Assembly: GCF_937875265.1 (NCBI RefSeq) | Contig: NZ_CALLXM010000012.1 | Span: 1 to 10,636 of the forward strand | Direction: 5' to 3' | Origin: an uncultured Acetobacter sp. | GTDB taxonomy: Bacteria > Pseudomonadota > Alphaproteobacteria > Acetobacterales > Acetobacteraceae | DNA: 10,636 nt | Shown: piece by piece, positions 1 to 7,102 of the stretch | Layout of the letters: each line of letters opens with the position of its first letter | How positions within the stretch are numbered: the first letter of the stretch is position 1 | Made by a program: the position numbers and the translations under genes | The notes under the pieces: model-generated | Databases searched by the model: none | Told to the model about the DNA's origin: nothing | What the model saw: only the letters and a program-made list of their open reading frames with translations

Positions 1-323
1 GTTCCGTCTGCTGCCTCCTTACCCATTCCCCGCTCAGGGTGACGATCCTGCGGCGCTATGATCGCCCAGACACTCTCTTCTATCTGGACCCGCCTTACTG
101 GGGTAACGAGGATGATTATGGTGCGCCGTTCAAGCGCGAGGACTTCCATGTCTTGCTGGCTGCTCTGGAGCGCATAGAGGGTCGGTTTGTGATGTCTATC
201 AATGACCGGCCTGAGGTGCGGGAGATGTTTGGTGGGTTCAAGCTGGAGGCTGTCTCGGTGCCATACACAGTCGGGGGTGGTAAGAGGCAGCGTCCTTTTG
301 GGGAGCTTATAATCACCAATTAA
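1..323 (+). CDS. DNA adenine methylase, phage type (3' end only)
   Basis: The reading frame is open from the window edge (codons from position 3) to a TAA at 321-323. The visible protein is the C-terminal part of a D12-class N6-adenine DNA methyltransferase, which transfers a methyl group from S-adenosylmethionine to adenine in a short DNA target. The catalytic motif DPPYWG is encoded at 87-104, preceded by RYDRPDTLFYL and followed by a DYG..F.R.DF segment, SINDRPEVREMF and a C-terminal GELIITN, all typical of this family. The N-terminal AdoMet-binding FxGGK region should lie upstream of the window. Such enzymes occur mostly in prophages and restriction systems. The residues before RYDRP (SPLRVTILR) look shorter than expected for the family, so the gene may carry an internal deletion; this is inference. 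A GTG at 39 is in frame but is not a likely true start, because it would remove the AdoMet-binding half. Confidence 0.82.
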   Translation, partial: SVCCLLTHSPLRVTILRRYDRPDTLFYLDPPYWGNEDDYGAPFKREDFHVLLAALERIEGRFVMSINDRPEVREMFGGFKLEAVSVPYTVGGGKRQRPFGELIITN

Positions 324-359
324 GGGACGTTTTAAGGGTCTCTAGAGCCGTTTTAATGA

Positions 360-423
360 CGGGCCGTATGCAGGTTTTTGGGTTCCAGATTATCTGGCTG
401 AGAGTTCCAAATCATGCGGCCCG
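360..423. repeat. Nested inverted repeat between the methylase and DUF262 genes
   Basis: An outer arm at 360-370 (GGGCCGTATG core) pairs with 413-423 (CATGCGGCCC core) with one G-T wobble. A nearly concentric inner hairpin is formed by CCAGA (385-389) and TCTGG (393-397). The element lies between two convergent genes, so it may be a folded 3' end or a weak bidirectional terminator. There is no clean T-tract directly after either outer arm, so the role is uncertain. Confidence 0.4.
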
Positions 424-470
424 CTACACTGGCTTTGAAATTCGTTAAGGATTGAACAATTGGCATTGGG

Positions 471-1544
471 TCACCGGGTATCCCTGCCTATCATAAGACT
501 CAGTAAGAAGCGCGTCCTACGCTCTCTTACGGCCCCATCGGTAGTGGCCCGTCGACTGTCATTCAGAAACTGCGCAGCCGCGCCCTGAAGCACGCCCGGT
601 TCTGCTTCAAAAAGCTCACTGACGTAGTCCAACCCGTTGCGGGCGGTTTGCACTCCGGCCTCAGTAGACATGTCAACACGCGCAATTTCCGTGCCATTTT
701 GAGTAAAGTCCTGCAGGCCGAACAAGCAATGATAAACGGCTGTGAACAAACTATAGAATATGTGGTTGCGCCGAAATTCTGAGTTTGCCAATCCTTCGGG
801 AAACAAATAGGAGATGTACTGGATAACCTGCTTGAAACGGGACTCCAGAACGTCTATATCGTGCGGAAAGTCATTCTCGTAAATGGTGTAGTACCGCTTA
901 ATTTGCTTCTTGGATTTGATGCCTTCGATCATGGAAATCATGATGTCGGCCACAAGGTTGACTTCCTGCATCCGCAAAATTTGCTGCGGAGTAAGGATTT
1001 TCTGCATCGTCCAGTACTCGTTGTAGTCGAAGCCGATCTTGTCAGCCAACACCTTGAATGGTCCGAAATGCGAGGCGTTTATCTTCTCCTGCTCGTTCAG
1101 TACTACTGCGTAGGAATTGAGGCGTGCAAATATATCGAGAATCTCCGCATCCGGTAGGTTGATAAGCAGATCTACGGCAATTTCAAAAGAGAGAAATGCT
1201 GACTGCGCATCTTCCGGAAGCTGGCTAAAGCGCAAGCCACCATATTCTGGGTGCTGGCTGCGCCCAATCGCAAAGCCGTCCCTAACGTATGAAAGAATGG
1301 TGCGAAGACGCTGCTGCCCGTCCACGACCTCTCGGATAGAGGACTTTGTCGTGACATTCAGCTTCTGGCGGATAAAGACCTTCGGAATTGGCTTTCCGCG
1401 AAGGATGGTGTCAATCAAATAGCTTTTGGCTTTGTCGCTCCATACGGCGCGTCGCTGGAACGCGGGATTTAAGACGAGTTGCTTCTGACTATCCCACTCA
1501 ACAAAGTCGTTAATACTGTAGGTGCGAGAATCGAAACTCTTCAC
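471..1544 (-). CDS. Stand-alone DUF262 (GmrS/ParB-like fold) protein
   Basis: A 357-residue protein starting at a GTG (1544-1542), chosen because AGGGA lies 6 nt upstream (1551-1555) and the N-terminus matches the family. It carries the DUF262 signature: an N-terminal NPAFQRRAVWS at residues 26-36, KPIPKVFIR around 51-59 and the hallmark DGQQR at 75-79. DUF262 is related to ParB/Srx-fold nucleotide-binding domains and is found in the type IV restriction enzyme GmrSD and other phage-defence proteins. The usual C-terminal DUF1524/HNH nuclease motif of GmrD is not visible; the rest is helical without a recognised motif. It is therefore an orphan DUF262 protein of unknown function. The gene is clearly more AT-rich than the cobalamin genes at the other end of the window and lies next to a phage-type methylase, consistent with horizontal acquisition. 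A defence role is inference only. Confidence 0.85.
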   Translation of the reverse strand: MKSFDSRTYSINDFVEWDSQKQLVLNPAFQRRAVWSDKAKSYLIDTILRGKPIPKVFIRQKLNVTTKSSIREVVDGQQRLRTILSYVRDGFAIGRSQHPEYGGLRFSQLPEDAQSAFLSFEIAVDLLINLPDAEILDIFARLNSYAVVLNEQEKINASHFGPFKVLADKIGFDYNEYWTMQKILTPQQILRMQEVNLVADIMISMIEGIKSKKQIKRYYTIYENDFPHDIDVLESRFKQVIQYISYLFPEGLANSEFRRNHIFYSLFTAVYHCLFGLQDFTQNGTEIARVDMSTEAGVQTARNGLDYVSELFEAEPGVLQGAAAQFLNDSRRATTDGAVRERRTRFLLSLMIGRDTR

Positions 1545-1576
1545 TTGATTTCCCTAGAACACGCAATTGATAACGA

Positions 1577-1590
1577 TCTGACATGTCAGA
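1577..1590. promoter_or_regulatory. 14-bp perfect palindrome upstream of the DUF262 gene
   Basis: TCTGACATGTCAGA is a perfect 14-bp palindrome centred about 40 bp upstream of the GTG start of the DUF262 gene. Its size and place suit an operator for a dimeric regulator, possibly autoregulation or a phage-type repressor. No second copy was noticed in the window, and no convincing -35/-10 pair could be fixed around it. Confidence 0.45.
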
Positions 1591-1769
1591 CTTAACGAGT
1601 ATTTTGTAACGCGTTTTGCTCAGGCTGTGAATACCTCAAAAATCAGCCTGTTTGGCTGTCCACAAACCCCACCCTCCGACCTTTGCGGCAGGAATTATGT
1701 CCTTCCTTACGAATGCGTTTCTTGTCAGTTGCGAATGTCTCCTGTTGGTGCGACCCGCGCCCTTGGCAC

Positions 1770-1802
1770 CCCGACCTTCCCATATTGGGAAGGTCGGGTT
1801 TT
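1770..1802 (+). terminator. Strong rho-independent terminator, + strand
   Basis: A perfect 13-bp stem (1770-1782 with 1786-1798, CCCGACCTTCCCA and its complement) closes a 3-nt TAT loop and is followed directly by TTTT (1799-1802). The T-tract occurs only in the + direction; the other side is GGTGCC in the - direction. No recognised + strand gene lies upstream between here and the methylase end at 323, so its parent transcript is unknown. Confidence 0.75.
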
Positions 1803-1947
1803 CGGCGCCTCGCGGAAGCGCCGGAGTGACGGTGATGGGCGCATGGCGGTTCTAAGCATCATGCATGTTCATGGCAGCTTCTTGCTTACCTCGTCCGTCA
1901 GCGGGCATTCCGTTCACCCTCCCCCCAAATCTGTCATCTCTCCACAG

Positions 1948-1983
1948 AAAAAGGCGCGAACCCCGCAAGGTTCGCGCCTTTTC
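1948..1983 (-). terminator. Terminator after the MFS gene (bidirectional form)
   Basis: A perfect 14-bp stem (1949-1962 with 1969-1982, core AAGGCGCGAACC) closes a 6-nt loop. It is flanked by A-tract and T-tract so it can work in both directions; in the - direction the transcript ends in TTTTTC. It begins about 25 nt past the stop codon of the MFS gene and most likely ends the porin-pdc-MFS transcription unit. Confidence 0.85.
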
Positions 1984-2007
1984 TAAAAAACGATACTATC
2001 AGAGCGC

Positions 2008-3270
2008 TTATTTCTGCACTTTCCAGCCGGTTTCCTGCAAGCGGAAGGCCAGCACAATGGCAACAACAATGCCAATGACCAGCGGTAGGAAGGCGCGGTG
2101 GAAGACTTCCATGGAATCTCCGCCGCCACCCATCAGGGCAGACACCATGGGGGAGAGAATACCCGTCGTGCCGAATACGAGGAAGTTCATAACCCCCGCA
2201 GCCGTGCCCTTTACTTCCGGCGGGTTCACTTCCTTCATGGAAGAGAACGGGATCATTGCCGCACCAGAGGCAATGCCCATTACCAGTGCCACAGAGTAGC
2301 GCGGCATTACGCCAACCGGCACATACAGCGCGCACAGGGCGGCGGCCAGCAGCACAACAGCACCGCCAATCAAAACCGGTTTACGCAGGCCAATTTTGTC
2401 AGAAATCCAGCCCAGAAGCGGGCAGCCAATAACCCAGCCAATCGGCACCATGGAGATGTCGGTCGCAGCAAAGGCCATACTTACATGCTCACCCTTGTTG
2501 AGCATGGAAGCACCCCAGCCCAGTGCACCAATAGTGGTGGGCACAAACAGCAGGCCGCCAATAATCCCGGCATACCAGCTCTGCGGGTTTCCAAAAATAA
2601 TCTTGAATGGTTTGAGCAGGTTTTCAGCAGACAGATGCCCGTGGTGGGCCGTGCTGTCCCCTGTATCACGCGGCATGACAAACCATGTCGCAATGGCCAG
2701 ACAGACGCCAATCACACCAAAGCCCAGCCAGACCTTCTGCCACGGCAGATGGAAAGACCCGGCAGGGTCAATCAGAATACGGGTGGGTTTGGACCCAAAT
2801 GCCGCCCCGGCCATCCCAAGGCACTGCGTCAGCCCCACAAACAGAGCCAGCGTGCGGGCAGGCAGATACCGTGCCGCCACGTAAGCAGACCCCACAAAAG
2901 CGCAAATAGCACCCAGCGCCTGAATCACATAACCGCCAATCCCTGCGGCCACACTGCCTTGCGCAAAAATCAGGCAGCCAACACTGGTAATGGCAATGCC
3001 CACTGGCATGGTGGCATGTGCGCCATACCGGTCCAGCAGCACGCCAACGGCCAGAGCGGCCAGCGCATAGACAATGTAGTAAGATGCAATCATCAGCCCC
3101 AGATGGCTGTTGCCCCAGGCCTGCGTCAGCTCATCCTGCATAATGCCGGGGGCAGAGCGGATGGCATACTGATAGAAATAGAACAGGGCGCAAAGAAACC
3201 ACGCCAGCACGTAAAGCGGTTGTATTTTTTGCGGCTGCGTGGCGGCACTGGGAGTGTTGGAAGCCGACAT
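2008..3270 (-). CDS. MFS transporter
   Basis: A 420-residue inner-membrane carrier of the major facilitator superfamily, a normal length for a 12-helix member. The chain is strongly hydrophobic with short loops from residue ~20 to the end. The loop 2-3 signature reads GVLLDRYGAHATMPVG, matching the MFS pattern GxxxDRxGxxxxxxxG, and a related WISDKIGLRKP occurs in the second half, as expected from the internal duplication. The N-terminal FYFYQYAIRSAPGIMQDEL resembles a poorly characterised MFS clade, so the substrate cannot be read from the sequence. The ATG start has only a weak GAAGAG upstream. The gene lies 69 bp downstream of pdc on the same strand, which suggests a carrier for a substrate or product of pyruvate metabolism, for example a monocarboxylate; that is inference. 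A hairpin in the gap may reduce its expression relative to pdc. Confidence 0.9.
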   Translation of the reverse strand: MSASNTPSAATQPQKIQPLYVLAWFLCALFYFYQYAIRSAPGIMQDELTQAWGNSHLGLMIASYYIVYALAALAVGVLLDRYGAHATMPVGIAITSVGCLIFAQGSVAAGIGGYVIQALGAICAFVGSAYVAARYLPARTLALFVGLTQCLGMAGAAFGSKPTRILIDPAGSFHLPWQKVWLGFGVIGVCLAIATWFVMPRDTGDSTAHHGHLSAENLLKPFKIIFGNPQSWYAGIIGGLLFVPTTIGALGWGASMLNKGEHVSMAFAATDISMVPIGWVIGCPLLGWISDKIGLRKPVLIGGAVVLLAAALCALYVPVGVMPRYSVALVMGIASGAAMIPFSSMKEVNPPEVKGTAAGVMNFLVFGTTGILSPMVSALMGGGGDSMEVFHRAFLPLVIGIVVAIVLAFRLQETGWKVQK

Positions 3271-3290
3271 TAAAAATTAGCTCTTCAAAA

Positions 3291-3327
3291 AGTGCAGGCT
3301 GTGCCCCTGCCTTGCAAAGGCACAGCC
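3291..3327 (-). terminator. Terminator or attenuator-like hairpin between pdc and the MFS gene
   Basis: Reading the - strand, GGCTGTGCC (3327-3319) pairs with GGCACAGCC (3305-3297) in a perfect 9-bp stem with a 13-nt loop. The stem is followed by TGCAC and a T5 run (3291-3287). Its place 12 nt after the pdc stop and before the MFS start suggests partial termination, or protection of the pdc 3' end. Confidence 0.55.
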
Positions 3328-3339
3328 ATGCAGGTTGAC

Positions 3340-5031
3340 TTATTTTGCAGGCGGACGGCCGTTTGCCGTGGCCACATGGCGGCCCCAGGAAATCAGCTCG
3401 GACGTGCAGTCATCACGCGGAATGACGCATTCGATCAGCGTCGGGCCGTCTTTGTTTTCCAGCGCGACCTGCACGGCATCAGCCAGTTCACCCGCCGTTT
3501 TGGCGCGCAGACCAATGCCTTTGCCATCTTCAGCATTGAAGGTGTTGATAATGCCTGCGTAGTCCCAGTTCTTGATGTTGTTGTACGGACCATCATGAAT
3601 TTCAACTTCGATGGTGTACCCGGCATTGTTGATCAGGAAGATAATCACCGGCAGCTTGCGCCGGATCATCTGGGCAACTTCCTGTGCCGTCAGCTGGAAG
3701 GAGCCATCACCCACCATCAGAATGGTGCGGCGTTCCGGGGCACCCACAGCGTAACCAAAAGCAGCAGGCACGGACCAGCCAATGTGGCCCCACTGCATTT
3801 CCAGTTCCACGCGGGCACCATGCGGCAGTTTGGTGCGCATGACATTGAACCAGCTGTCACCCGTTTCACCAATAACAGTGGTGTCCGGCGTTACAATGCC
3901 CTGCAGGGCCTGCTGGATGTCAGCACGGGTCAGCGTGTCATCACCACTACCGGTGGTTTCAACCATTTTCCCGGTGTGAACACGCTTGTACTGGATCAGC
4001 GTGGAATCCTTCTTCGGCTTACCGTTGAAGTAGTCCGCAAGGCCTTCCAGCAGTTCCTTCAGGTGGATATTGTCAAAGGAATAGCCGTGCAGCTTGCTAA
4101 CGTTCTTGTCCAGAACAGCCACGTTCGGGCCCTGCGGCCATGCCGTCCAGCCTTCGGTTGAGTAATCGTTAAAGATGGGGGCCAGCGCGATAATGCTGTC
4201 CGTCCAGTTAAAGATTTCATTCACACCCGGTGTGCTGGCGCTGCCCCAGTAGGTGCCCACATAAGCGGGGTGATCTTCAGGGAAGAAGCTTTTAGCCGCA
4301 GCCATGGTAGCGACAACGCAGCCCAGTGCATCAGCCAGCTTCACAGCGGCCTCTTCCGCACCGGCAGCGCGCAGGCGGCTGCCAATCAGCAGGGCAGGCT
4401 TTTCATGTTTTTCAATGAATGCAGCAACAGCTTTTACAGCGGCATCCAGTGTTTCCTTGTTGGAAGCCGGAGCATCCACAACGGCGCTGATGGGGCCGGG
4501 GGCTGCACAGGCCTGTGCGGACACGTTACAGGCGATTTCAATGTAGGCCGGTTTCTTTTCACGCAGCGCCGTACGAATGGCGTGGTCAATTTTTTCCGGG
4601 GCATCATCAGCGGATGTAATGGACACAGCCGCACAGGTCAGCTTTTCAGCAATCTGGAGCTGGTAGGAATAGTCCGTGGTGCCAATGGTATGGTGCAGGA
4701 TGTGCCCGCTGCCGTGATCATTGGAGTTCGGTGCGCCGGAAATCAGAATAACCGGCAGGTTTTCTGCATAAGCACCGCCAATGGCGTTCAGGGCGGACAG
4801 AGCGCCAACGCTGAAGGTAACAACCGCAGCACCCGCACCGTTTGCACGGGCATAGCCTTCGGCAGAGAAGCCGCAGTTCAGTTCGTTACAGCAGTAAACC
4901 TGCTCACAGTCCTTGTTCATCAAGAGCTGATCGAGCAGAACAAGGTTGTAATCCCCAGCTACCGCAAAATGATGCTTCAGGCCGATCTGGGCCAGACGCT
5001 CAGCAAGATATGTGCCAACCGTATAAGACAT
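3340..5031 (-). CDS. pdc: Pyruvate decarboxylase
   Basis: A 563-residue thiamine-diphosphate enzyme that decarboxylates pyruvate to acetaldehyde and CO2 in the cytoplasm. Its length matches Zymomonas PDC (568 residues). Landmark residues sit where the Zymomonas enzyme has them: D27 in AGD, E50 in CCNELNCGFSAEGYA (activates ThDP), and H113-H114 in HILHHTIGTTDY. E475 in GYTIEVEIHDGPYNN corresponds to Zymomonas E473. The ThDP/Mg motif begins GDGS at 441-444 and ends NN at 468-469. It ends the way complete bacterial PDCs do, with no sign of damage. The ATG start has a good ribosome binding site (AGGAGAG) about 5 nt upstream. The gene lies 38 bp after the porin stop codon, so it is either co-transcribed with the porin or has a promoter inside the porin 3' end. 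In acetic acid bacteria the acetaldehyde is normally oxidised on to acetate, and PDC is important for growth on lactate. The assignment is close to certain; indolepyruvate decarboxylases are the only relatives that might be confused with it, and they are more divergent. Confidence 0.97.
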   Translation of the reverse strand: MSYTVGTYLAERLAQIGLKHHFAVAGDYNLVLLDQLLMNKDCEQVYCCNELNCGFSAEGYARANGAGAAVVTFSVGALSALNAIGGAYAENLPVILISGAPNSNDHGSGHILHHTIGTTDYSYQLQIAEKLTCAAVSITSADDAPEKIDHAIRTALREKKPAYIEIACNVSAQACAAPGPISAVVDAPASNKETLDAAVKAVAAFIEKHEKPALLIGSRLRAAGAEEAAVKLADALGCVVATMAAAKSFFPEDHPAYVGTYWGSASTPGVNEIFNWTDSIIALAPIFNDYSTEGWTAWPQGPNVAVLDKNVSKLHGYSFDNIHLKELLEGLADYFNGKPKKDSTLIQYKRVHTGKMVETTGSGDDTLTRADIQQALQGIVTPDTTVIGETGDSWFNVMRTKLPHGARVELEMQWGHIGWSVPAAFGYAVGAPERRTILMVGDGSFQLTAQEVAQMIRRKLPVIIFLINNAGYTIEVEIHDGPYNNIKNWDYAGIINTFNAEDGKGIGLRAKTAGELADAVQVALENKDGPTLIECVIPRDDCTSELISWGRHVATANGRPPAK

Positions 5032-5069
5032 ACTTCTCTCTCCTCTAGCGAGTATTTTGCGATTCCATA

Positions 5070-6977
5070 TTATTGGAAGGGCAAGTATCGGAAGGTGACG
5101 TAAACCGTGTTGCCCGAGGTTGTCGGGTAGACACTGTTGTTGCTGCCGTCATTGCCCCTGAAGGCAAACTTCCGGATAAACGTGTATTGCAGGCCGCCCA
5201 TCACGCTGCCGTAACGGCCTTCCACAAAGTGCCACCAGCCACCGGTAGTCAGGGATGCCAGCGTGCGCGTCTGGGCGTTGCAGGTACCAAATTCCACATC
5301 GCATCCACCCAGATTGAGGTCATTCACCCCGTAGCCATATTGTGCGCCATCTGCGCCCATGTACCGCTTGCGTCCGGCTGTCTCGATACCCCCGTAGGTG
5401 TAGAGCAGCACAGACGGGGTGGGATGCCCGATAAGACCAAGGGAGCCCATAAGCTCCGGCACGGGGGACAAGGCCCCCCGCGCATTGGGCGTGGTGTCCG
5501 GTATCAGGCTCGGCCCGTAGCGGCCAATGCCTTCACCTGCCAGAATGTTGCCTGCCATCTGGAGTTTTTTCGTGCCCAGCGGTGTGGTCATGCCAGCCCC
5601 CACGCCACCGCCAAAGGTGGTGTGCTTTCTGGTGGTGGTCATCCCCGGTTCCACAGCAAGAGACCGGAACCAGCGCGCCATGCCGAACACTTCATAGTGC
5701 CCGTATGAGGTATCCGCAGCACCTTTCAGAATAATGTCAGGGGCCGGGTTATAGCTGTATTGCGCGCTGGGGTTCAGCAAAACGCCCCCCGCATTGGCGT
5801 AATACACGCGAGCGCCCACTTTCTGCCCATACGCAGCAGGCAGGGTGCTGCCTGAAGACAGTGCGGACGAAAAGGCGACTGTAGCCTGCGGGTCTTCAAT
5901 AGACAGGCCCAGCCAGTATTTCTCGTGCCAGTCCTTACCAATGCGGATCTGCGGGACGCGGGTGAACGTAATACCGGGGATCTGGTTGTTATCCGTCACA
6001 GCAGGCAGCTGTTCCTGGCGCGGCTGGAGGCCTTTTGCGTAGTTGGTTGCAAGGCTCCAGGCCTGACCCATCAGAACATGCAGCCCCCAGTTTTTCTGTG
6101 TGAAGGTAAAGTAGCCCTGCCGCAGGCGTGGCGTATAGCCGCTGATCTGCACACTGTTTGTGGTGGAGGCTGACCCGCCAAAGTCACTTTCCACATACGC
6201 CTGCAACCGCACGGCTTTGGACGGGTTGGCTTCCATCAGCACAGACATACGGCTGAGCTGCGCAGACATGCGCTCTTCACTCAGCCCGTGGTTGGGGCTG
6301 TTGGCGTAGGGGAAGTTATTCCAGGCCGTGGCGGGGCCACTGGTCATGTTGGAATCACGCCAGATGTTTGAGAAATCAATAAAGCCGCCCAGCTTTACGG
6401 AAATGCCGCCAATGCTGAAAATGGGAGGCAGGCTGTCCACATCCGTCTGGGTAATGGAGGACGGGCTGGAGGACGTCAGATCAATAGAGGATTTGGTGGT
6501 CTGGTTGCCCGGCAGCTGCGGCATCCATCTGAAGCCTGCAAAGCCGGACCCGGTATTCAGGGCAGAGCGATGGCCTTCCACAACCTCTTCCGCAGGCCGG
6601 GGCTCACCCGAAAAGCGGATGCCCGGCTCAGCAGGTCCGTCACTCCGCAACCCGGAAAGACTATCAGACAGGCCACCATGTGTGCTGGCCGCTGTCCGAA
6701 CCCCACCGGCAGACGCTACCGTATGCACTGCGGCACCGCTGTGGCCTGATGCGACTTGACGGCTGCTTTGCGGGTGCTTCAGTGTCTGCCGGTGTTCAAT
6801 GGCTTCCACCTGCGCCGCCAGCTTGCGCATCTGTTCCTTGATCGCAGCGAGTTCCTGTGCGTCATCCGCCCGTGCCAGAGACGGTTCACTGAGAACGCAG
6901 ACAAGGGCCGTTCCGAGGAGAAGCCTTGTGTCCAGCTTTCTGATGTCGGAAGACCCCGGGAGCACAGGCGATTTCAC
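5070..6977 (-). CDS. Outer-membrane porin with N-terminal coiled coil
   Basis: A 635-residue protein that forms a passive channel in the outer membrane. A GTG start (6977-6975) is chosen because TGAGGA lies about 7 nt upstream and it gives a complete signal peptide: a basic stretch, a hydrophobic core at residues 17-35 and a cleavage site near SLARA|DD (after residue 37). Residues 39-66 form a heptad-like coiled coil (AAIKEQMRKLAAQVEAIE), as in trimeric porins. Residues ~67-185 are a Ser/Gly/Ala/Pro-rich linker. From about residue 187 (FSIGGISVKLGGFIDFSN) alternating beta-strand segments run to the C-terminus. The chain ends YVTFRYLPFQ, close to the usual terminal aromatic residue of beta-barrels. 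The coiled-coil-plus-barrel plan recalls DcaP-like porins, but this subfamily call is tentative. It is the first gene of the porin-pdc-MFS block and probably carries the main promoter in the AT-rich region upstream. The solute is unknown. Confidence 0.85.
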   Translation of the reverse strand: MKSPVLPGSSDIRKLDTRLLLGTALVCVLSEPSLARADDAQELAAIKEQMRKLAAQVEAIEHRQTLKHPQSSRQVASGHSGAAVHTVASAGGVRTAASTHGGLSDSLSGLRSDGPAEPGIRFSGEPRPAEEVVEGHRSALNTGSGFAGFRWMPQLPGNQTTKSSIDLTSSSPSSITQTDVDSLPPIFSIGGISVKLGGFIDFSNIWRDSNMTSGPATAWNNFPYANSPNHGLSEERMSAQLSRMSVLMEANPSKAVRLQAYVESDFGGSASTTNSVQISGYTPRLRQGYFTFTQKNWGLHVLMGQAWSLATNYAKGLQPRQEQLPAVTDNNQIPGITFTRVPQIRIGKDWHEKYWLGLSIEDPQATVAFSSALSSGSTLPAAYGQKVGARVYYANAGGVLLNPSAQYSYNPAPDIILKGAADTSYGHYEVFGMARWFRSLAVEPGMTTTRKHTTFGGGVGAGMTTPLGTKKLQMAGNILAGEGIGRYGPSLIPDTTPNARGALSPVPELMGSLGLIGHPTPSVLLYTYGGIETAGRKRYMGADGAQYGYGVNDLNLGGCDVEFGTCNAQTRTLASLTTGGWWHFVEGRYGSVMGGLQYTFIRKFAFRGNDGSNNSVYPTTSGNTVYVTFRYLPFQ

Positions 6978-7049
6978 AATAGATCCTCAGAAAATTATAA
7001 AACTTTATTATAGATAAGCTGGTTTTCTGTGGGATGGAGGAAAGTCTCA

Positions 7050-7063
7050 ATGATTCATATCAA
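7050..7063. promoter_or_regulatory. FNR/CRP-family-like box upstream of the porin gene
   Basis: ATGAT-TCAT-ATCAA on the + strand reads TTGAT-ATGA-ATCAT on the - strand. This matches the FNR consensus TTGAT-N4-ATCAA at 9 of 10 positions. Its centre is about 80 bp upstream of the porin start codon and about 55 bp upstream of the transcription start implied by the TATAAT at 7012-7007. FNR-type control of the porin-pdc-MFS block by oxygen would make metabolic sense, but it is inferred from one match in AT-rich DNA. Confidence 0.45.
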
Positions 7064-7102
7064 TATTACACAGTGTTAATTATATCAAATTTGTCTCAAA
7101 AT

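Larger units (their letters stand above)
1545..2007. other. 463-bp gene-free interval
   Basis: This interval separates the accessory region from the porin-pdc-MFS block. A 119-codon open frame on the + strand (1627-1986) has no recognisable domain, no good ribosome binding site and runs through both hairpins, so it is not called as a gene. The interval holds the palindrome at 1577-1590, a CAGGCTG/CAGCCTG inverted repeat (1621-1627 and 1644-1650), and two terminator hairpins listed separately. No tRNA or known ncRNA was recognised. Confidence 0.6.

Noticed and set aside
1596..1606. CGAGTATTTTG shared with 5049-5059 upstream of pdc
   Set aside because: An 11-bp match between two AT-rich gene-start regions in 10 kb is not compelling, and the relative orientation and flanks give no shared element.
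1740..1770. Possible tRNA 3' end or phage attachment site before the 1770 hairpin
   Set aside because: A GGTGC/GCACC pairing is present, but there is no T-loop GTTCGA or cloverleaf and no second att copy in the window.
1627..1986. 119-codon + strand open frame in the intergenic region
   Set aside because: It lacks a ribosome binding site and any family resemblance, and it reads through two strong terminator hairpins.
2098..3273. 391-codon + strand open frame opposite the MFS gene
   Set aside because: Its translation is rich in His, Arg, Gln and Asn with no domain pattern, while the - strand gives a clear 12-helix MFS protein. It is a composition-driven antisense frame.
3292..4161. 289-codon + strand open frame opposite pdc
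   Set aside because: It is antisense to an unmistakable pyruvate decarboxylase and shows no recognisable motif; the same applies to the frame at 4270-5103.
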